64,000 nt of DNA from Bacteroidaceae bacterium HV4-6-C5C. Lineage in GTDB: Bacteria > Bacteroidota > Bacteroidia > Bacteroidales > Bacteroidaceae. Location: positions 1 to 64,000 of the forward strand of contig VOIU01000008.1 of NCBI GenBank assembly GCA_007896885.1, given 5' to 3'. The translations under genes were made by a program, and so were the position numbers. Positions 44,664-54,305 of this stretch are shown piece after piece (position 1 is the stretch's first letter; every line of letters begins with the position of its first letter). The notes below the pieces were generated by a model. The model did not search any database, was not told the origin of the DNA, and worked only from the letters and a program-made list of their open reading frames with translations.

Positions 44664-44894
44664 TTAAAGTTTTTTCTTTTTACTGTTCACTTTTTCAGCA
44701 TTGTGCTTGTAACCTTTCGTCACGTTGCGTAGATGTGCTAATGCACGTTCTTCACGGGCGCTGATTTCTGTCTTACTATCCAGTAAGCTCATTACACACT
44801 TGGCCATGATTTCCAAAACCGCTATTTCAGTTTTTTCATGTACCGTTTCTTCATTCAATAGGAAAACGATCTCTTCGTTGAGAGAGACCTCCAA
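44664..44894 (-). CDS. small hypothetical protein
   Basis: A 76-residue, helix-prone protein rich in Glu and Lys, ending in a basic KKKKL tail. Not recognised. The composition and lack of stops look real, but the frame has no ATG at its beginning: it starts with TTG at 44894 or an ATT two codons earlier, and the only ATG inside (residue 30) would halve it. It lies between the DUF4373 gene and the exopolysaccharide operon, same strand. Confidence 0.5.
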   Translation of the reverse strand: MEVSLNEEIVFLLNEETVHEKTEIAVLEIMAKCVMSLLDSKTEISAREERALAHLRNVTKGYKHNAEKVNSKKKKL

Positions 44895-44974
44895 ACTAAT
44901 TTTTTATCATTATCTTATTAAAAAAAAGCAATGCGAAAGTACAAAATATAGAGAGAAGGGAAAAATATAAAGTA

Positions 44975-46198
44975 CTAAATTCTTCTTTGCTTTTCAGTTT
45001 CCTCTATAGCCTGGTATATACTATTCACACTATGGCCCCAACTGTGAGTATGTGCAAATGCTATTCTTTTTTCTTTGAGTTCTTTATCACCAATCTCTTT
45101 TAAGCTTTCATAAAGAGCGGAGATCCATTCATTCTTGCCTGTAGCCAAGTAAGTGTATCCGGTAAAGACATCACGCATAGTGTGCGTACTGGTAGCCACT
45201 ACCGGTTTACCCATGGCTAAGTATTCATCTATCTTCAAAGGATAATTGCCATCAGTAATGGGGTTGACTGCTTGTGGATTGATGCAGACATCAAAATATT
45301 GGATATATTGGGGAAGCTCAGCTATATCTTTGCTTCCAAGAAAATAGGTGTTTTCTTGTTGGTGGAGTGCATGCTGGTGAAAATGCTCATCTTCAGGTCC
45401 CACAAAGACAAAGCTGAATTGGGGAAGCTGACGAGTGACTTCGTAAATAAGTGCACTATTCAACCGGCTCTCTAGTATGGCTCCTGTATAACCGATGATA
45501 GGCGAGGGGATGCGTTCCATATCGGTGGGTTTACTCCACGATTTGGATGCCTCGTAGAGCTCAAGGTTTACGCCTGTATTCAGCACGTAAGTATTGGGGT
45601 TCATCGGTCGCAACTGTTCGGCAAAATAAGAAGAATTGGCCAGTACAATATCCGATTCACGGACAAGCGCTTCTTCTGCACGAGGACCGTGTTTCTGCCA
45701 ATAGGGAAATCCAACGACAAAATCCCGTCTATAATAGATTGAGATAGCAGGATGAATGTACTCCTTCAAATATCTACTTCGGAAAAGGTCGGTATCGATG
45801 AGGTGGATATAATTTTTAAAGCCCAGTTGTGTAGCTTGCTCCAAAATCCATTTTCCCATTTTACGGTTGTTAATCCGATTAAAGAAATCGAATAGTTGAG
45901 CAGGTAACTTGTTGACGGATAATAGGGTAAAAGGACAATCGAGTATCCACAGATTCTCATTTATTCTTCTTAGGGGTGAAGCTTTACCTTCCAAAACATC
46001 CATTCTACGGCGAAACTCATAGGTGTTATTTTTTTGAGAGGACAAAGCATTACGTACTCGGGAAGCGATATCAAGCGGAGTACTTATAAAGAGTACTCTA
46101 TTTTTCTTAGCTATTTCAAGAGCAGTACTTTTTATTGTACTGCCAATTGCAATATCCCATGCCTGCGAACTGGTAATGATAAAGTCTCTGTTCTCCAT
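44975..46198 (-). CDS. GT4 glycosyltransferase
   Basis: A GT-B retaining transferase. The N-terminal domain (1-200) is unusual; the C-terminal domain has IGYTGAILESRLN near residue 238, VFVGPEDE and NPQAVNPITDGNYPLKIDEYLAMGKPVVATS near 315 with the conserved Glu. 407 residues. It is the last gene of the minus-strand exopolysaccharide operon, 23 bases after the next transferase. Confidence 0.85.
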   Translation of the reverse strand: MENRDFIITSSQAWDIAIGSTIKSTALEIAKKNRVLFISTPLDIASRVRNALSSQKNNTYEFRRRMDVLEGKASPLRRINENLWILDCPFTLLSVNKLPAQLFDFFNRINNRKMGKWILEQATQLGFKNYIHLIDTDLFRSRYLKEYIHPAISIYYRRDFVVGFPYWQKHGPRAEEALVRESDIVLANSSYFAEQLRPMNPNTYVLNTGVNLELYEASKSWSKPTDMERIPSPIIGYTGAILESRLNSALIYEVTRQLPQFSFVFVGPEDEHFHQHALHQQENTYFLGSKDIAELPQYIQYFDVCINPQAVNPITDGNYPLKIDEYLAMGKPVVATSTHTMRDVFTGYTYLATGKNEWISALYESLKEIGDKELKEKRIAFAHTHSWGHSVNSIYQAIEETEKQRRI

Positions 46199-46221
46199 AA
46201 CCTGAATTTTAGAATACTATT

Positions 46222-47361
46222 CTATGGATATTGCATTTCCTTCTGTATTTCAGCATAAATGCGTGAATAAGCTTCAGCTGTTTTTTCCCATGAAAAGCTT
46301 CTGACTCTATTCAGTCCGTGCGCCACTTGCCTGTCGCGGAAAGCGTCATCTTCTTCCAAACGTAAGATGGCATCCGCAATTGCTTCAGGTTTGGTAGGAT
46401 CTACAAGAAGATCGCTGTTGCCCGCTATTTCGGGTATGGCGGAAGTATTGCTTGTTACCACTGGTGTGCCACATGCCATCGCTTCCAGAATGGGAATTCC
46501 GAAACTTTCGCGTAGAGATGGATAGAGAAAAGCGAATGCGGCGTTATACAGCATAGGCATATCATTGGTGTCGATGTAGCCCGGATATGAAAGATATGGC
46601 TTAATATGATAAATATTCTCTTTTTTCAGTATTTCGTACAGATATTCCTCTTTTAAATCTGCTATAAGCATTGGACGCTTTACCCTTGATTTTTGCAGAT
46701 ATATACTATAAGCTTTCAGCGTGCATGCAGTATTCTTTTTAGGATCGGTGTTTCCAAGAAAGAACAAGAAATCCGGTCTGGGGGTGTATTCACCCACAAC
46801 GCGCATATCTATTTCAGGTATTTCACGGAAACGCGGATTATAACCGTTGTATATTGACGTGATTTGCTGTTCCGGTAATTTCATTACTCCGCGGATGCGA
46901 TTGCATTCAAACTGTGATACAGTGACAACTTTTTTACAGTTTTTTAGGATACGTGGTACGATTAGTTTGCGGTAGTAACGTCCCATTTCCTGGTAGAGGT
47001 ACATACTGCGCCCTACTTTAGGCTCCATGTATATGATGTCATGCAATGTAAGCACTAGAGGAACCGGACAATTTAGGGGAGCTGTATTAGAAGTACAGTG
47101 GAGTAGGTCTATTCCCAAGCGTTTTACAGCTAACGGTAATGCTATTTGCTCCCATAGAGGATAAGAAGGACATTTCACTTCCACGATAGAAAGATTGGGG
47201 CTTTCCTCTAGACAATGACAATCTTGTCCGGGTGCGGTAATGACAAAGTATTCATTGCCATCATTCAACTTATCCAAATGACGAATCATCTCCAAAGCAA
47301 AGAAATCCATCCCATGTTTATTAGGGCGAAAAATCCGTTGGGCTTCAATGGCTATCCTCAT
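46222..47361 (-). CDS. GT4 glycosyltransferase
   Basis: GT-B transferase with a clear C-terminal nucleotide-sugar domain: FLFFLGNTDPKKN near 197, then YPSLRESFGIPILEAMACGTPVVTSN near 290 (E-x7-E motif). The N-terminal HGMDFFALEMIRHL and LTLHDIIYM are typical of mannosyl- and rhamnosyl-transferase groups. 379 residues. Three bases from the preceding gene, so tightly coupled. Confidence 0.9.
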   Translation of the reverse strand: MRIAIEAQRIFRPNKHGMDFFALEMIRHLDKLNDGNEYFVITAPGQDCHCLEESPNLSIVEVKCPSYPLWEQIALPLAVKRLGIDLLHCTSNTAPLNCPVPLVLTLHDIIYMEPKVGRSMYLYQEMGRYYRKLIVPRILKNCKKVVTVSQFECNRIRGVMKLPEQQITSIYNGYNPRFREIPEIDMRVVGEYTPRPDFLFFLGNTDPKKNTACTLKAYSIYLQKSRVKRPMLIADLKEEYLYEILKKENIYHIKPYLSYPGYIDTNDMPMLYNAAFAFLYPSLRESFGIPILEAMACGTPVVTSNTSAIPEIAGNSDLLVDPTKPEAIADAILRLEEDDAFRDRQVAHGLNRVRSFSWEKTAEAYSRIYAEIQKEMQYP

Positions 47362-47363
47362 GG

Positions 47364-48608
47364 CTATTTTTTATTTTCTCTTTTTTTTGTTTTCTGCTCT
47401 TTACCTGCCTTTTCTTTTGTTCTTCTCTTTCTGGCAAATAAGTTTTTAAAATGGCTAAGTCCGGAAGCAAAAACTAATATGGGAAGAGCCCAAAATGCAT
47501 GTCGGAATTGTTTGCTTATCTCACCTTCGGGGAGAGCCATCAGGAAAGCAAAGACATTAGCAATAATCAGACCGTACCATTTAAAAGACAGTTGCCAATC
47601 GAGCGCAGTGACAATCACAGTGAAAATTATTAGATAAGCTAGTAAGAATAACCGTGAAGGGAGTATCCATTGAAATAGTTTATTGGCATAATCCCATTCT
47701 CCTTTTAATACAGCGAAGGGTAAATGGCGTAAGCCGTAAAACGTACTGCTCTTTTGTGTATTTACCCAACCGACGCGTTCGTCTTCATAACTATTGGCGC
47801 TCTCTACTTTCTTACTGTAACAGACTACTTCTTCAAGATATTCTATATAAATATTTTCTTTTAGAAAAGCGGCTTCAATAGCTTTACTCAAATCTTGTCC
47901 CTTTAGTGTGGGGCAGATGCGATGGAATGTACTGAAGTCGAAGGCCATAGCAGATCCTATTAAAGCCGATGATAGGCCCATTCGGGTGTGTCCCTTGCGG
48001 AATATATTGTTATTAATTTCCTCACTGGTAGCATTAAGAATAGCAATCTTTGTAGTGAGATTTTCCGTCATAGGGTGGGCTTGTATCGCATCACATCCGG
48101 CATAATAAGCATCGTTAAACAAATCAAGAGCTGTAGGCACTATGCGATTGTCCGAATTGAAAAGAATGACCATATCATACTCATCGGGAGCATATCGTTC
48201 CATTACTTGCTGAATGGCATATACTTTGGTACATTCTTCTTTGTCGGGTACAACAATGTTCACAGGCATTTTCAATAAAGTGACGATGTCTTCCTCGGAT
48301 AATTGGGAGGCTGCTATAGCAACTGCATATTTATCACTGGGATATTGCTGCGTATCTAGGAAATAATTAATGGACTGTATCACCTCTTGCCCGTTCCGAT
48401 ATACATTGAATAAAATCAAGAAACGATGTTTGATTTTCGTCTTAGGATATGGATTTTTGTATTTAGCCAACGAAAATAGAGCGCAAACGAATAGATAAAT
48501 GACCGGAATGGATAATAGTAAAAACAACAACGCATCAGTTATTTGGAGTGCATTATTATTTTCATCCATCCACCAATCGGGATTAAATAAAGAAAAAATG
48601 TCATTCAT
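47364..48608 (-). CDS. membrane GT2 glycosyltransferase
   Basis: Inner-membrane family 2 transferase of 414 residues: an N-terminal membrane segment, a GT-A domain with FNSDNRIVP (metal site) and three C-terminal segments. It is a paralog of the + strand gene at 24139 (shared EEINN-IF--GH--GMSSALIGSAMAF type blocks), but its QxxRW region is altered (DERVGWVNTQ). The C-terminus is a Lys/Arg-rich cytosolic tail. It starts three bases after the O-antigen-ligase-like gene. Confidence 0.82.
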   Translation of the reverse strand: MNDIFSLFNPDWWMDENNNALQITDALLFLLLSIPVIYLFVCALFSLAKYKNPYPKTKIKHRFLILFNVYRNGQEVIQSINYFLDTQQYPSDKYAVAIAASQLSEEDIVTLLKMPVNIVVPDKEECTKVYAIQQVMERYAPDEYDMVILFNSDNRIVPTALDLFNDAYYAGCDAIQAHPMTENLTTKIAILNATSEEINNNIFRKGHTRMGLSSALIGSAMAFDFSTFHRICPTLKGQDLSKAIEAAFLKENIYIEYLEEVVCYSKKVESANSYEDERVGWVNTQKSSTFYGLRHLPFAVLKGEWDYANKLFQWILPSRLFLLAYLIIFTVIVTALDWQLSFKWYGLIIANVFAFLMALPEGEISKQFRHAFWALPILVFASGLSHFKNLFARKRRTKEKAGKEQKTKKRENKK

Positions 48609-48611
48609 ATC

Positions 48612-50078
48612 TTATTGTTTTTTATTTTCAATTAATTCCGGACTCATCTGTCTATCTATATAGGGTCCATTCAATACAAAAGCTAGAGCAGCTGCTATGA
48701 GAAAATTGTTTGGGGGTTGTCCCATTCCTTCGCCTGCATATCCATTAAGCCATATGCCGAACACCCCACACAATAGGGCCGCAAGAGTTTGTCTCAACTC
48801 TCTATTACGTACTTTAAACATCACAACGTAACAGCATCTGATGAGTACTGCTGCATATATGGCTATATAGAGTACAAGGCCTATATAGCCGGTCTGTGTC
48901 CAGATAGAAACATAATATGAATCGGGGGGAATCGTGTTCTCATAGACTTCATCTTCAAACTGTTGAAGTCGTGGTACTCCTTCTTGTATGCCTGCCCCCC
49001 AAGGGTGATTAAGTATGAATTCTTTAATTATCTTTTGATTTTCCAAACGTACTGCGAACGATTGATCTTCTGTGGGGCGAAAGGCGGTACGCATGCGGCG
49101 AATCAACGGATTATCATTGCCTATATTTGTAAAAGCAAAGAATACAAAGAACGCCGCCCCCATGACAATTGATGCTATAATCGTCTTAATGTTCCGACTG
49201 ATAAGGCAGTAAAGTGCCAGTCCACCTATTGGTATAATAATAGCGCTACGGGTACCAGAAAGTAGCATTCCTATTATTCCCATTATGGTAATGGTAAAAT
49301 AGAATATACGCAGATATCTGCTATGGGTATGAATAAACAGGATGCCATATACAATAGATACCATACCCATGTTTGCTCCAAAATTACCGGCGTCGCTAAA
49401 TATTGAGAAGTAGCGGATGCCTGTACTTATAATATGCGTGTACCAACTCCCGTTCATGAGCCATTCTGTCTCGGCTGCATCGAACCATCGGAATTTCTGA
49501 TATAATAATTTTACGAAAGCCGTTATTGTAAATATCCCGATCAATATAAGCCCTTTTTTTAGGACTTTGGGATTGTCCGCTAGCAAAGAAGATAGGATAT
49601 AGAGAGCGGGAGTTCCTAGCAACCAATTCCGGACTCCCATTATGACATGTTCCTCGCGAGTCGGAGTATTTGCCATAACTACTAAAATATATAGCATCCA
49701 AATAACATAACTTATTGTCAGTATATTAATGGCATTTGGAAAATGAATGGCAGCTTCTTTCCTCCAAGCATTAAATAATACGCATAGGAATAGATATACG
49801 AGCAAAATATCTAGAAAAAGACTGATACCATCATGACGGCTATATCTCATTATAGCAATCAAATAATAAGATAGAGTTGCATATAATGCATAACCCAGTC
49901 GCGGATAGCGCATGCTGTAAATAAATACTATAGCTACAATGGGTACTCCTATTATAATGAATGCTATCAGTAATTTTTGGAATACGAGAGCATACGCCAA
50001 AGCACACAGTCCGGCTATAAACAAACCGTAAGTAAACAGTTTTGGCGAAATATCCCTTTGTTCGTATATAGATGCCAT
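48612..50078 (-). CDS. O-antigen ligase/polymerase-like membrane protein
   Basis: A 488-residue protein with about 10-12 membrane segments and a large periplasmic loop (residues about 320-400) with the typical HPWGAGIQEG...YVSIWTQTGYIGL pattern of WaaL/Wzy proteins. It should polymerise or ligate the repeat units. Located between the Wzz/kinase-like gene and the glycosyltransferases, which fits a polymerase (Wzy) role better than ligation. Confidence 0.82.
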   Translation of the reverse strand: MASIYEQRDISPKLFTYGLFIAGLCALAYALVFQKLLIAFIIIGVPIVAIVFIYSMRYPRLGYALYATLSYYLIAIMRYSRHDGISLFLDILLVYLFLCVLFNAWRKEAAIHFPNAINILTISYVIWMLYILVVMANTPTREEHVIMGVRNWLLGTPALYILSSLLADNPKVLKKGLILIGIFTITAFVKLLYQKFRWFDAAETEWLMNGSWYTHIISTGIRYFSIFSDAGNFGANMGMVSIVYGILFIHTHSRYLRIFYFTITIMGIIGMLLSGTRSAIIIPIGGLALYCLISRNIKTIIASIVMGAAFFVFFAFTNIGNDNPLIRRMRTAFRPTEDQSFAVRLENQKIIKEFILNHPWGAGIQEGVPRLQQFEDEVYENTIPPDSYYVSIWTQTGYIGLVLYIAIYAAVLIRCCYVVMFKVRNRELRQTLAALLCGVFGIWLNGYAGEGMGQPPNNFLIAAALAFVLNGPYIDRQMSPELIENKKQ

Positions 50079-50091
50079 TGTTTCTTATTTA

Positions 50092-52257
50092 TTATTTTAC
50101 GGCTGCTTTTCTGGATGTTAATCCTAGTTGAGACAGTCGGCTGAATAAGCTATGCATTGGTGTCTTGGGGGGTAATTCACCTGTAAATGATTCTACTACT
50201 TCGCGGTCGGCATTGTTGAGATAGAAGAAGAATGGGCGATCTTTCAATGCTTCCTTAATAGGTTGAAGAGTAGCATTATCACTATCGCGCCACAACCGGC
50301 ATGCATTGGCCACCAGTAAATTTACATCTGCTTCTTTTAAAACTTCCAATGGAATGGAATTACGGCTAGCCGCAGGGTATTCCACTAATATGATGTCTGC
50401 ATCTTTTTCAGCTTCATTCCGTTGCCAAAAATCGGCTAAACGCCTTGCATTTACATATTCTTGATTGGAGATTTCAAAATCAACTCCGGCTTTTACTACC
50501 CGTACACGTATCTCTTCACTCTTCCAGTATTCTACAAAATATTTTGTTAAGAAGCTTTTGCCTTCACCTCTTTCCATGCTGATAAGATTAATAATTGTAG
50601 GGCGTCCGGTCTGCAGGTAATTGTTCAATTGGCGACAGCAATATCCTGCCGCGATACGATTACACATACGGAGGAATCCTCTGAACTTGAGATTACTGGT
50701 TCCGTTGAAAGCTGCAATAACAGGAAGTCCGGTAAGCCTTCTGCTTCGAATAGGATCTCGTAATGTACGGTCGAGTACTTCAACAAATAAAAAGTAACCT
50801 GTAATAAACACCAAACTTCCAATAAATGCAATAAGTACATATATTGCTCGTTTTCGACCGTTATCCGTTAGAGGAAAGTCCGGGGGAGTAATGGTCTGCA
50901 AATTGCTGGTACTCATTTCAATGTTCTTCAATCGTAAATTAGCGTTGGCAAGTCCGCTTAATTGGGTACGGTAATTATCTTCTGCTATTCCAATAGCACG
51001 CTGCTTGCGGTTGACTTGCGTACCAATGGGAGACATATGACTGTATTGATCGAATATATCATTTTGACGTGTTTGCAGAACTTTTAATTCAGCTTTTGCT
51101 TTTGCTTCGCTGACTAAAGCCATTAACCATTCGTCAATCATGTTTTTTATACCTACACCTTCTTTTGAGAAGTTGTATTCATTTAAATTATCCGAAATAT
51201 GGCTGATATTCTCTTCTGCCCTTTTTAAGGCTCTTTTATCATTGTTTATATTTTGACTTTCGCTTCTTGCTTTATCTGAAACAAAGATCTCTTGTTCCAT
51301 AATATTTTGATTCAAAGAGCTGACTTTCTCCAATTCTTTAAGTAAGTCCGTATTATTTCGTATAATCTTAGCACGGATATCCATCTTGTCTTCAAGCATC
51401 TTTCGAAGTGAAGTAGCTCCTTGATAAATACGTTCCACTTGTTCCAAACGATCATCTACTCCATACCTAGTGCCAGCGAGAGCTTTAGTTTCTTCGCCGT
51501 AATTGATAACTCTTTCTTGAACGGAATAATTCATCAAGTCATCTTCTTGCTTATCTAGTTCTATTTTAGCCAATCTTACTTGTTCTTTGAAATAAGCTAT
51601 GACATCTTGAGTTGCCTGAAAGCGCAGGACTTCATATGCTTTTATCAATTCGTCAATAAGAATACTTATGGTTTGCTGAGTGATACCCGGATCGGCTGAT
51701 GTATAGGTAATATTAAGTATATCGCTATTACCGGCACGCTTTATATCAATTTGATCCATTGCTGCCGCACTGTAAAATGCACCGGGACGATTGAATATGG
51801 CATAAACAAAGTTTGTAGGACTCACTTTATCGTATGCTTTCAAGTTCGCAATGGTTTTGTCCAAGCTTTTTCTATCAACCAAAGCCAAAACCTCTTTCGG
51901 TGTTGCTTGCTTAAGTTGCCTGTAATTCTTGGCTAAAATGTACTGATTATCCTTCCAGTCTTGTCCGTAGGTGAGGGCGGTGCCCAATAGACGAACAGAG
52001 ACCTTCTTCAATGTACCGGGAGATTTGGCAATATTAATAAGGTTGTCAAAAGTACTGTTGATGGCTGCATAATTAATGGTACTTCCGTCTAGTGAAGTAC
52101 TGTTAGTAACTCCTGCATATATACTACTTTTTACGGTATAACTGAAAGGAAGAAACTGAGTGAAGTATACAACCAACCCTGTAACAAATAAACTTCCCCA
52201 TAGCAACCAGTAGCGGATGCGGTAAAAGAATTGTGATATGAATCGTGCAATATCCAT
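50092..52257 (-). CDS. Wzz-type chain-length protein with degenerate BY-kinase domain
   Basis: Inner-membrane polysaccharide co-polymerase. Two membrane segments (about 17-37 and 466-490) bracket a large periplasmic coiled-coil domain. The cytosolic C-terminus has a P-loop MERGEGKSFL (Lys567), but the second Walker motif (Asp-rich in BY-kinases) reads VVKAGVDF and there is no C-terminal tyrosine cluster. It therefore probably does not autophosphorylate like Wzc. 721 residues, the normal Wzc length. It lies 13 bases before the ligase-like gene and 10 bases after the TolC-like gene. Confidence 0.85.
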   Translation of the reverse strand: MDIARFISQFFYRIRYWLLWGSLFVTGLVVYFTQFLPFSYTVKSSIYAGVTNSTSLDGSTINYAAINSTFDNLINIAKSPGTLKKVSVRLLGTALTYGQDWKDNQYILAKNYRQLKQATPKEVLALVDRKSLDKTIANLKAYDKVSPTNFVYAIFNRPGAFYSAAAMDQIDIKRAGNSDILNITYTSADPGITQQTISILIDELIKAYEVLRFQATQDVIAYFKEQVRLAKIELDKQEDDLMNYSVQERVINYGEETKALAGTRYGVDDRLEQVERIYQGATSLRKMLEDKMDIRAKIIRNNTDLLKELEKVSSLNQNIMEQEIFVSDKARSESQNINNDKRALKRAEENISHISDNLNEYNFSKEGVGIKNMIDEWLMALVSEAKAKAELKVLQTRQNDIFDQYSHMSPIGTQVNRKQRAIGIAEDNYRTQLSGLANANLRLKNIEMSTSNLQTITPPDFPLTDNGRKRAIYVLIAFIGSLVFITGYFLFVEVLDRTLRDPIRSRRLTGLPVIAAFNGTSNLKFRGFLRMCNRIAAGYCCRQLNNYLQTGRPTIINLISMERGEGKSFLTKYFVEYWKSEEIRVRVVKAGVDFEISNQEYVNARRLADFWQRNEAEKDADIILVEYPAASRNSIPLEVLKEADVNLLVANACRLWRDSDNATLQPIKEALKDRPFFFYLNNADREVVESFTGELPPKTPMHSLFSRLSQLGLTSRKAAVK

Positions 52258-52267
52258 TGATTTGCGA

Positions 52268-53092
52268 TTATTTATCTTTGATAATCTTTACATTGGTCAA
52301 CATCTCAAGCAAAATGATAGAGTTATGCAGAGCAACACGGCTTTCTTCATAAGTTGTCACGGCTCCTGTACGACGGGCTCTTTCAATTGCTAATGTTGAG
52401 ATATCCAAGGTTCCGTTTATAAAATTATATTCCAGTATTTTCATTTGAGCATTATATAAAGCTGCTGTTTCTGCTTTGGCTTTAATAGTAGCTAGCTGTT
52501 CCGTTACCGAATTATATGCCTCAAGAATTTTCAACTTTCTTTCTTCCATTACTTCATCTTGGCTATATTGTAATTGCTCTATGTTGTAACGGTAACTTTT
52601 TAGTTTTAATGGACGATTAACTAAATCACCGATTCCTACACTGAGACTGGCTCCTACATTAAATGTATGTTGAGCACTAGACATTGTCGTCTGATACATC
52701 GGTGTATATTCATCACTATTGTTACTCAAAACATTATATTTTCCATAAGAATAGCTCCCATTTAAGCGGAAATAGTTTAACCAATTACGCTTTTCCATGC
52801 GATATTCATTTTTGATTTGTTCTACTTGTGAACGGGCCTTTTTTACCGTGGCATTTTCTGTAACTGCATCCAAAAAAACGGAAAGGGGAGGGAGTTCTAA
52901 CGAACTTTCTCCTTCAGATAAATCAGGTAAAGCTGTGGTGTTTAACTTGCTTGCCTTCTGCTCTTCGGCTTTGACCTGTTCCAGAGCTTTGACGCGTTCT
53001 TCACGCGTCATATTCTGTTGCGCAGAAATGACGAATGGGTTAATCAATAAACTACCCAATATCATGATATATTTGATGTTTTTCCTTGTCAT
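52268..53092 (-). CDS. half-size TolC-like outer-membrane protein
   Basis: Likely part of the export path across the outer membrane. A signal peptide (cleavage near residue 24, after ISAQ) is followed by helices and beta segments of the outer-membrane efflux family (KKARSQVEQIKNEYR; LNGSYSYGKY; LEAYNSVTEQLATIKA). It has 274 residues, against about 430-480 for TolC, so it holds roughly one of the two family repeats. There is no frameshift visible at either end, so the short form seems natural. Between sugar transferase and Wzz genes. Confidence 0.78.
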   Translation of the reverse strand: MTRKNIKYIMILGSLLINPFVISAQQNMTREERVKALEQVKAEEQKASKLNTTALPDLSEGESSLELPPLSVFLDAVTENATVKKARSQVEQIKNEYRMEKRNWLNYFRLNGSYSYGKYNVLSNNSDEYTPMYQTTMSSAQHTFNVGASLSVGIGDLVNRPLKLKSYRYNIEQLQYSQDEVMEERKLKILEAYNSVTEQLATIKAKAETAALYNAQMKILEYNFINGTLDISTLAIERARRTGAVTTYEESRVALHNSIILLEMLTNVKIIKDK

Positions 53093-53125
53093 ATATTATG
53101 CAACATTAAAACGTCAAAAAAGTTT

Positions 53126-54289
53126 TTATACGTTCTCTTTTTGAATAAAAGCTGTAAATGTCTTAAAAATAATTTTTATATCCAATAATAATGAAAAATT
53201 CTTGGCATATGTGATGTCTAATTGTTTTCGTTCTTCGGCTGATAACTTTCCTGATTCTCCACGCTTTTCAACTTGCCACATCCCTGTGAGGCCTGCTGGA
53301 GCCAGGAAACGGTCAATGTAATCATCACTTGTAAGCTGCTCTGCTTCATAGAGCGGGAGAGGGCGATTGCCAACCACACTCATGTCTCCTTTTAAAATAT
53401 TGAACAATTGTGGCAATTCGTCAATACTGTATTTACGGATAAAGCGCCCTGTGCGGGTGACGCGTGGATCATTTTCTATTTTTACGAAAGCATTTTCATG
53501 TTCTCGCGACTTCTTACGAAGGAAGTCCTCTTCCGTTATAATGTAATCATCGGAAACAAACAAACTGCTATCAATATTTTCACTATCGTCTATCTTGTCG
53601 ATGGGAAGAGTATTGACTTCTATTTCATCCTTATCAGATGCATATTGGTTGAGAGAGTTGTATTTCTTTAGTTTTTTATCCGCATTGGCATACATTGATC
53701 TGAACTTAAAAAAGTCGAATATTTGATAATTGGAGCCAACCCGCTGTGATTTGTATATAATTTTACCTTTACTCTCTATGCGGATAGCTATAGCAGTAGC
53801 AATTAATATAGGCGATAAAATTAAGATGGCAATACTTGAGAATAAAATGTCAAACAAGCGTTTCCATAAGGGTAAATGGAATATTCTGATATCTTTTCGT
53901 CGGGCTTCACTAAATTGTTGGAGTTTATAAGCTTTTCTTCGTTTCATAAATTTAAGCATGGCATGTATACTTTCTTCATCTGCATTAGGAGTAAAAGAAT
54001 TACTAACGCCGGCTTGAAGGTAAACTTTTCGCTCTTCCATGGATAATGCCGCTGTAATGAGAATAATATATACCCGCGGATATAAACGGTGGAGCTCACT
54101 TATATTTGGACAGTCCACTTCCGAAGTCGTTCGTTCGTAAAAGACTACGACATTGTAACGTTCACGAATGCCATTAATTATTTTACCGGCTTTGGCTATA
54201 CCCGGAACGGCAATGAACATTCCACCGGTAATCCGACTGAAATGATCAATCACAGTTCCATTATTTCCTATGTAGATAAAGTAAAACAT
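53126..54289 (-). CDS. initiating sugar transferase with degenerate receiver domain
   Basis: Starts repeat-unit synthesis by moving a sugar phosphate to undecaprenyl phosphate. Residues about 1-125 look like a response-regulator receiver that lacks the phosphorylation Asp (VVFYERT) and the conserved Lys (GVSNSFTP). The transferase part follows: membrane helix LFDILFSSIAILILSPIL, KFRSM, SIDELPQLFNILKGDMSVVGNRP and GLTGMWQV. A 50-residue insert lies between KFRSM and DPRVTRTG. The ATG at 54289 is preferred; a TTG at 54313 would overlap the upstream gene. 387 residues. Confidence 0.85.
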   Translation of the reverse strand: MFYFIYIGNNGTVIDHFSRITGGMFIAVPGIAKAGKIINGIRERYNVVVFYERTTSEVDCPNISELHRLYPRVYIILITAALSMEERKVYLQAGVSNSFTPNADEESIHAMLKFMKRRKAYKLQQFSEARRKDIRIFHLPLWKRLFDILFSSIAILILSPILIATAIAIRIESKGKIIYKSQRVGSNYQIFDFFKFRSMYANADKKLKKYNSLNQYASDKDEIEVNTLPIDKIDDSENIDSSLFVSDDYIITEEDFLRKKSREHENAFVKIENDPRVTRTGRFIRKYSIDELPQLFNILKGDMSVVGNRPLPLYEAEQLTSDDYIDRFLAPAGLTGMWQVEKRGESGKLSAEERKQLDITYAKNFSLLLDIKIIFKTFTAFIQKENV

Positions 54290-54305
54290 CTGTATAGAGT
54301 TTTGT

